Source of the DNA: Aselliscus stoliczkanus
Lineage: Eukaryota; Chordata; Mammalia; Chiroptera; Hipposideridae
DNA: 64,000 bases
Reading direction: 5' to 3'
Assembly (NCBI GenBank): GCA_033961575.1
Contig: CM066732.1
Span: 115,012,687-115,076,686 of the forward strand
Positions 49,820-64,000 of this stretch are shown in pieces. Every line of letters begins with the position of its first letter. Positions within the stretch are counted from its first letter, which is position 1. The notes under the pieces are model-generated. The model did no database searches. It saw only the letters and a list, made by a program, of their open reading frames with translations, and was not told where the DNA came from. The translations under genes and the position numbers were made by a program.

Positions 49820-50280
49820 TTTTTTCTTTTCTTTTTTAAGATTTTATTGGGGAATTGGGGGAGGAGAACAGCGTTGGGGAACCCGAGAAGAAGAAAGACA
49901 AGTTGCTGTTCTTTTGTTCTTCAGTCTAGTTGTGGAGGACATTCCTTTACTGGCCCATTTTCGTATCATCATTGCGCTCTTCCCAGGTAAAGCAGATCGG
50001 TTGCCAGCCTCTGGATGGTCGCTCAGGGTGACTCTTGGCAGCTCACACCAGCTGCCAGCCGCTCAAGCTGGCTGCCGGCCACTCACTGTAGCTTATGGCA
50101 GCCCACTGCAGCAGGGGCTGCAGCTATGCCGTCCCGGGAACTCACAGCAGCCCAGCTCCAGGTGTTGTTCACAATCTTGGCTGTAGAGGGCAGTGTCACT
50201 GGCCCTCATATATGGGATCCAAACCGGGGCCACTGGCATCCCAAGCCAGCCCTTAACCAACTCACCACTCGGCTGGCCCT
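49820..50280 (-). mobile_element. tRNA-derived SINE, long form, full length
   Basis: On the minus strand it runs from GGGCCAGCCGAGTGGTGAGT through the short-form body, a GC-rich middle with CAGC/GGCTGC repeats, and the TCCCCAATAAAATCTTAAA tail. TGATGTTT-like flanks suggest the target duplication. Confidence 0.82.
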
Positions 50281-50443
50281 GATGTTTTATTTTCTACTCA
50301 AGCAATAGTTTTCTAGGGATGGGAAGGATTTGCGGTAGGTGGGAGAAGGATGGGAGGAGTGGTATGGGGGAAGCGCATGCTATGTGGGTGAGGGGCCTGT
50401 CAACAGGTTGCCACTAATCAAGGGGACTTAATAAAGTGGCAGA

Positions 50444-50774
50444 ACAGCCAGCGGGGTGGCACAGTTGGTTAGAGTACGAGCTCTGAGCAAAAGCGTCGCC
50501 GGTTCGATTCCCACATAGGCCAGTGAGCTGTGCCGAGCTGAGCTGCCCTGAGCTGCCAATGGGCGGCCGGATGATGACTGGACTTAGAGCTGAGCTGCGC
50601 CCTCCACAACTAGGATTGAAGGAAAACAACTTGACTTGGAGCTGATGGGTCCTGGAAAAACACAATGTTCCCTTCCCCCAATTCCCCAACACTGTTCCCC
50701 TCCCCAATTCCCCAACACTGTTCTCTTCCCCAATTCCCCAATAAAATCTTTTAAAAATTTAAATTAAAAAAAAA
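50444..50774 (+). mobile_element. tRNA-derived SINE, second long subtype
   Basis: Head CAGCCAGCGGGGTGGCACAG with B box GGTTCGATTCC. The tail holds three copies of a 24-bp CCCCAATTCCCCAACACTG-type unit, then CCCAATAAAATCTTTTAAA. Flanks ATAAAGTGGCAGA (50431-50443) and ATAAAGTGTCAGA (50775-50787) are a 13-bp duplication. Its head differs from the GGCCGGCC subtype. Confidence 0.85.
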
Positions 50775-51915
50775 ATAAAGTGTCAGACAGAGAGGCCAGA
50801 TTACCTTAATCAAAACATAAATAGCTTTGGCTTCAACATTTCATCTTAGAAATTGAACTTGAATTTTACTATCTTTTCCAAATGCAGTTTTATTTTTAAC
50901 CAACTTTATGACCTTTGGCTGATTTTCTCAAACAGTTTTGCATTGTTGCAAGTTATTCAAAGCAAGTTTTAAGACTAAAGAATATTTTAATGTGATTTCA
51001 AGTTGGCAGGCATCGAGGCTTAGTGGAAAACACGCAGAGCTTGGTGGACCTCAGGAGACCTGGGTGAGTCCCCAACCTGCTGTTTAGGCCGATGTAGGCC
51101 TGCGGAAGTCCTCACTGTACATTGAAATATGGTGTCTGTGGTGAAGCTGTGCGAAACTTGGAAGACTTTTTGTGTTTTTTGATAGGCTTCAGCTCCAAGT
51201 CCAGCCCTGTTTGCTGGGTGGAGCGGATGAGAAATTTCGATTCTGTGGTAATTGCTGCAGACCTTTGCACAGGGCCAGCTGGGAAGGGCAGGGGCACCTG
51301 TGTCTTGGCTCCTGACTTCTATTTGCCTGAGTCACAGGCAGCTGGTCCCCTCAATCCCTGGGGAACTCCAGAGGGTAGGCCTGGGATGACTGGAGACAAC
51401 TCTGATCCCAACCTGCCCATTCCCCAAATGAGGACAGACTGACGTAGGACCACAGACTGTCAGAGCAGAAGGGGAACCCGATTGGTTGGTCCTGAGAGTC
51501 ACACATACTGGCCATGGCCTATTACACTGAATAAGAATCCCCAGAGATAGTGGCATAAAAACAGACACATAGATTAATGGAACAGAATAGAGAGCCCAGA
51601 AATCAACCCACACAGAGATGGTCAATTAATTTATGACAAATGAGCCAAGAATATATAGGGGGGAAAGGACAGTCTCTTCAATAAATGGTGTTGGGAAAAC
51701 TGGACAGCTGCATGCGAAAGAATGAAACTCGACCATTGTTTCATACCATACACAAAAATTAACTTAAAGACTTGAATGTAAGCCTTGAAACCATAAAACT
51801 CATAGAAGAAAACAAGCAGTAACCTCCTTGACATAGATCTTGGCAACGTTATTTTGGATATGATACTGAAAACAAAAATGAGTAAGTGGGACCAAATCAA
51901 ACTTAAAAAGTTTCT

Positions 51916-52345
51916 GTGGGCCGGCTGAGTGGCACATTGGTTAAGAGCTGGCTTGGGACACCAGCAGCCCTGGTTCAGATCCCACATATGAGGGCCAGTG
52001 ACACTTTCCTCTACAGCTAACAACAGCTCCACCTGGAGCTGGGCTGTGCGAGCCCCGGCGATGGTGTAGGCTGCAGCCCCTGCTGCAGTGGGCTGCCATA
52101 GGCTACAGTGAGTGGCCTGCAGCCAGCGTGAGCGGCCTGCAAGCCAGCGTGAGCTGCCAATAGCCGTGGTGAGCGACCATCCAGAGGCCAGCGACTGATC
52201 TGCCTCATCCGGGAAGAGCGCAATGATGATACCAACATGGGCCAGTGAAGCAACGTCCTCTGCAACTAGACTGAAGAACAAAGAGACAGCAACTTGTCTG
52301 TTCCCCTCCCCCAATTCCCCAATAAAATCTTTAAAAAAAAAATTA
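51916..52345 (+). mobile_element. tRNA-derived SINE, long form, inside LINE-1
   Basis: GGGCCGGCTGAGTGGCACAT head, GGTTCAGATCC B-box region, a GC-rich middle with GTGAGCGGCCTGCA-like repeats, and the CAATTCCCCAATAAAATC tail. The target duplication is unclear in the A-rich flanks. Confidence 0.85.
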
Positions 52346-53099
52346 AAAAATGAAAAGTCAACCTAATGAATGGGAGAAAATATTTACAAATCATATATCT
52401 GTAGTGGTTAAAATCCAAAATATATAAAGAACTCAAACAACTTAATAGCAAAAAAAAAAACCAATCTGATTTAAAAAGTAGGCAGAAGATCTACATAGAC
52501 ATTTTTTAAAAAAAAGACATACAGATGTCCATGTCCAAAAGGTGCATGAAAAGATGCTCAGCATCACCCATCATCAGGGAAATGGAAATCAAAACCACCG
52601 TCAGATGTCACCTCACACCTGTCAGGATGGCTATTATCAAAAAGACAAGAAATAAGTGCTGGTGAGGCTGTGGAGAAAAGGGTACGCTGGTCACACTGTC
52701 AGTGGGATTGTAAATTGGTGCAGCCACTATGGAAAACAGTATGAAGGTTCTATTTAAAAAATTAAAAATAGAACTACTATATGATCCAGCAATTCCACTT
52801 CTGGGTATTTATCCAACGAAATGAAAACACTAATACAAGAAGATATACACAACCCCATATTCACTGTAGCATTATTTATGATAGCCAAGATACAGAAACA
52901 ATCTAAATGTCCATCAATAGATAAATAAATTATAATTATATATATAGTAGAATATTATTCATCTGTTAAAAAGAATGAAATCTTGCCATTTGTGACAATA
53001 TGAATGGACCTCAAGGGCATTATGCTAAGTAAAATAAGTCAGACAGAGAAAAACAAATATGATATGATCTCATATGTGGAATCTAAAAATAAAACCCCA

Positions 53100-53198
53100 G
53101 TGGCGCGGTGGTTAAGCGCTGGCTTGGGTAGCCAGCGGCCCCGGTTCGGGTCCCACATATGAGGGCCAGTGACACTGCCCTCAAATAAAATAAAATAA
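53100..53198 (+). mobile_element. tRNA-derived SINE, short form, 5'-truncated, inside LINE-1
   Basis: The body starts GTGGCGCGGTGGTTAAGCG without the GGCCGGCC head and ends in (AATAA)n. A perfect 12-bp duplication AATAAAACCCCA flanks it (53088-53099, 53199-53210). Confidence 0.92.
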
Positions 53199-53423
53199 AA
53201 TAAAACCCCAAAACACCAAGTTCATAGATACAGAGAACAGATTAGTGGTTGCCAGAGATGGGGCAAGAGGGGCGTGGTATGGGAGAAATAGGTGAAGGGG
53301 GTTGATAATAAGCAATTTTTAAAAATATTTTTAAAAAGGAATCCCAGGAGGGCTTCTTATAAAAACAAAATGGATTCCTAAGAGCTGCCAAGTTGGATTT
53401 TCTGAATCAGATTATCCAAGAGT

Positions 53424-53537
53424 TGGGCTGGCCGAGTGTTGTGGTGGTTAAGTGCTGGCTTAGGAAGCCAGCGGCCCCAGTTTGGTCCCACATATGAGGG
53501 CCAGTGACACTGCCCTCAAAAAAAAAAAAAAAGAAAA
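53424..53537 (+). mobile_element. tRNA-derived SINE, short form, full length
   Basis: TGGGCTGGCCGAGTGTTGTG head and A-rich tail. A perfect 15-bp duplication AGATTATCCAAGAGT flanks it (53409-53423, 53538-53552). Confidence 0.92.
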
Positions 53538-53559
53538 AGATTATCCAAGAGTGGGGCCT

Positions 53560-54560
53560 GGGACTCTTCAACAAACTCCTCAGGGGATTCTCATGAATAG
53601 CAGCCAGGTCTAATCTCTCTACTTTTCCTGGGGAAACTGAGGCCCAAAGAGACCTTCCGCCAGCCATCAACATAAACAACATCAGAAATTAGATCTTTGG
53701 ACTAACAGTCAGATGTTCTCTCCACACCAAGACCTGGAGCCTACAGGACCAAAAAGAATTGTTCATCTTCTTTTTTGTTTTAATTTTCTTAAAATCAAAG
53801 TTATTAATGCATACAATTTAAAAAGTCAAATATAGGTAGTTTTATAAAGCTTATATGAAAAAATACAGCTCCTTGTCCATGCTTCCCATCAGCCCCTCCC
53901 CATGGCAATCATTTTTTTTTTCAACCCTTTTAGCTGATTCATTTGGTATTGAAGGAAACCAGAATGTGACCCCAAAAAAATGTCTCTTTGACATAAAAAT
54001 TATTTTGAGCTGAAGTCAGTTAAGAAGCAGCAAATGCAAGAAAAGGTCTCCCTACCCTTCCCCCATCTCTGTCTAAAGAAGGATGAATTCCCCTTTCCTG
54101 GAGATAGATTCTTATCCTCCTAGAGACAATGCCAGAGGGATCTGCAAACACACTGCGCTCCATTAGTTTCCTCACATATATTTACCTTCCAACAGTATAC
54201 CATCCTTAGAAGCCTAAAACTGATTTCCTTTATCCTGCTATTTCTCTACAAATGTGTTCTTTGTTGAAGATGCTACATAAGCCAGAGTTCTAAACTGCTG
54301 CTTTGAGTTACTTTTCATTGAGGCTTCTCCCACGTGATGTGTGCTGCGTGCATTAACAAACTGTTTTTCTCTTGTTAATCGGTCCAGCTGAAAACCTAAG
54401 ATGGGTCAAGTTTTGCCTCCCCTATAGTATTTGCTCCCACTCTTGGCATTATTTGCACTTTTACAATGAGCATGCATTGCTTTGTTATTCATATGTGGTC
54501 TACAGTTACAATGGATTGCGAAGTCTAGCACATTTTCCCCGGGCATCGTAGAGTGCCCCA
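53560..54560. other. 3' flank of UBAP1L
   Basis: AT-rich and non-coding. I see no canonical poly(A) hexamer on the minus strand close to the UBAP1L stop, so the 3' UTR end is undetermined. Confidence 0.4.
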
Positions 54561-54564
54561 GTGG

Positions 54565-62533
<7,969 letters not shown>

Positions 62534-62754
62534 TCAGCACTCTCCTGTGTGGTGACTTAGCTGAGTCCCACGCAGCCAGGAAGGAAAAGGTGAAGTGGCC
62601 AGTGCTGCACGAGGGAGGAAATGAATAAAAACAGGAGCATTCAAACTGACAGAAATTGACTATTTCATGTTTAAGTCTTGCTCTAGACCATTATTTCCCC
62701 GAACACGATCTACAACTCTAGTTCCAAAGCATTGCACCAAAAGAGTTTTCACCC

Positions 62755-62990
62755 AGACGTTTTTTATTATATTATTTTATTATTAGTTTCAGGTGTACAA
62801 AACAATGCAATGGTTATACTTTTCATCCCTTACAAAGTGACAACCCCCCTTCCCTATCCACTGTCCGCCACCCCCGATATCATACGTATCTATTACAATT
62901 CCATTGACTCCATTCCCACACTATACTCCACATCCCATGACTATATATGTGTTAAATTATAGTTGACCCTAAATGTTTAAGGAAGAAATA
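62755..62990. mobile_element. LINE-1-associated 3' fragment
   Basis: TTAGTTTCAGGTGTACAAAA, CCTTACAAAGTGACAACCCC and CCATGACTATATATGTGTTA are words common in laurasiatherian LINE-1 3' copies. Orientation and subfamily are unresolved. Confidence 0.5.
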
Positions 62991-63049
62991 TCAAATCACA
63001 TAAACTCTTCCAGAAAAGAAGGAATACTTTCTAACTCGTTTTGATTTCA

Positions 63050-64000
63050 GCATCACCTTGTTAGCAATACTGGCCAAGAAAATTAGAGGCCGATCTCTCA
63101 TGAACATAAACAGAAACCAAAATATTAACAAAAATAATTATGGATAGAAAAATACAATACTGCCAGGTTGACTTTATTTCAGGAATGAGAGGTTGGCTTC
63201 GCAAAATTAATCAGTGGGAATAAAGATAAATGTCAACAGAAAATGAAAATTATATAATTATCTATTCCCATAGATGCTGAAAGAGTGCTTGATAATATCA
63301 ATACCTATTCATGATTTTAAGAAACCACAAATGAACTCTTTCAGCAACTTAGGAATAGAAAAGAATTTCCTTAACCTATTAAATAATGTCTCTAAAACAG
63401 CTAAAGCAAACATCCTACTTAATGGTGAAATACTGAAAGAGAGCCCCAAAATTGGAGATAAGGATGTCCCCATCATCTCTCTGCTCAACACTGTACTAGC
63501 CTGTGCAAAAATTGCGGGGGGATAAAAGTTTAAGGATTGAAAAGAAAGAAATAAAACCACCATTATTTGTATATGACATAAGTATATGTCAAAAATCCAA
63601 AATAGTCTATGAGTAAAACTCATAGAATTAGTTAATTTAGCAAGATCCCTTGATACCAGATCAATATATGAAAATCAATTATATCTTTATATGCAAGCAA
63701 CAAACCATGTCCATGGATTGTAAAACTCACTATTGTAAAGACATCAATTTTCCCTGAATTGATTTATAGATTCCAGGTATCAAAATTCCATCACGCTTTT
63801 CTGCTGTAAATTGGAAAACTAATTCTAAAATTTATGTGAAATGCAAAGAGCCAAGAAAAGCCAAGACAATCTTGAAGAAGAAACAACATAGTCGGAAGAT
63901 TTATTCTTTCAGATATCAAGACTAACGCGTACTTCAAAGTTACAGGAATTAAGACAGTGTGGTACTGACATGAGGATTTACAAAGAAACCAATAGAACAG
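63050..64000 (+). mobile_element. LINE-1 ORF2 reverse-transcriptase region, decayed, running off the window
   Basis: Sense ORF2: the stretch around 63160-63300 covers the region before the RT core (TTTATTTCAGGAATGAGAGG, ATAGATGCTGAAAGAGTGC). An 83-codon frame at 63274-63525 holds A-N-I-L-L-N-G-E-I-L-K and S-P-K-I-G-D. Several stops show it is dead. It continues to the window end (AATTAAGACAGTGTGGTACT). Confidence 0.85.

Larger units (their letters stand above)
51540..53340 (+). mobile_element. LINE-1 ORF2 3' end and 3' UTR with two SINE insertions
   Basis: Sense L1 landmarks occur in order: GGAACAGAATAGAGAGCCCA, AGGACAGTCTCTTCAATAAA, AAGATGCTCAGCATCACCCA, ATTGTAAATTGGTGCAGCCA, CTTGCCATTTGTGACAATAT. 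Stops break every frame, so no protein is made. SINEs at 51916-52345 and 53100-53198 interrupt it. Confidence 0.9.

Noticed and set aside
51631..52314. 227-codon minus-strand frame
   Set aside because: It spans a SINE inserted in a LINE-1; no conserved domain in that orientation.

Overview
This is nuclear DNA from a placental mammal. Coding sequence is sparse, split by introns with canonical GT-AG junctions, and set in a dense background of LINE-1, L2, MIR, DNA-transposon and tRNA-derived SINE copies. Four protein-coding genes were rebuilt exon by exon: SLC51B (+), RASL12 (-), KBTBD13 (+) and UBAP1L (-). This is the gene order of human 15q22.31, so the window is the syntenic block in another mammal. 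The species is not certain. The youngest SINE family starts with GGCCGGCCGAGTGGCGCGG, has RNA polymerase III A and B boxes, and comes in a short form of about 110 bp and a long form of 330-440 bp. To me it resembles SINEs of rhinolophoid/yinpterochiropteran bats. A decayed mariner resembling the Mariner1_BT group also fits a laurasiatherian. I hold the bat assignment at low confidence. Layout: 1-8.9 kb is repeat-rich intergenic DNA, with an odd 1.1-kb inverted and permuted repeat, a hAT-like element with its 8-bp target duplication, and several SINEs. 8.9-17.1 kb is SLC51B, with a candidate promoter, a non-coding exon 1 and three coding exons encoding 131 aa. 17.05-30.3 kb is RASL12 on the minus strand, with five coding exons encoding 266 aa and a CpG island at its 5' end; it converges tail-to-tail with SLC51B. 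30.3-36.2 kb is intergenic. 36.2-39.4 kb is the intronless KBTBD13 (458 aa) with a probable long 3' UTR. 39.4-54.5 kb is intergenic and holds a near-perfect 146/155-bp inverted duplication and a LINE-1 carrying two SINE insertions. 54.5-62.5 kb is UBAP1L on the minus strand, with five coding exons encoding 372 aa. 62.7-64 kb is LINE-1 debris. The four genes are not an operon and do not share a pathway. SLC51B is the beta subunit of the basolateral bile-acid/steroid exporter. RASL12 is a divergent Ras-like GTPase without a lipid-anchor motif. KBTBD13 is a muscle Kelch/BTB adaptor for CUL3. UBAP1L is an ESCRT-I-associated UBAP1 paralogue. I found no CRISPR array, operon, phage or other prokaryotic-style system, and no clear new multigene system. 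The most unusual signals are structural: the identical inverted arms at 43.1/44.3 kb, the duplicated in-frame splice donor in UBAP1L, and the palindromic poly(A) signal between SLC51B and RASL12.
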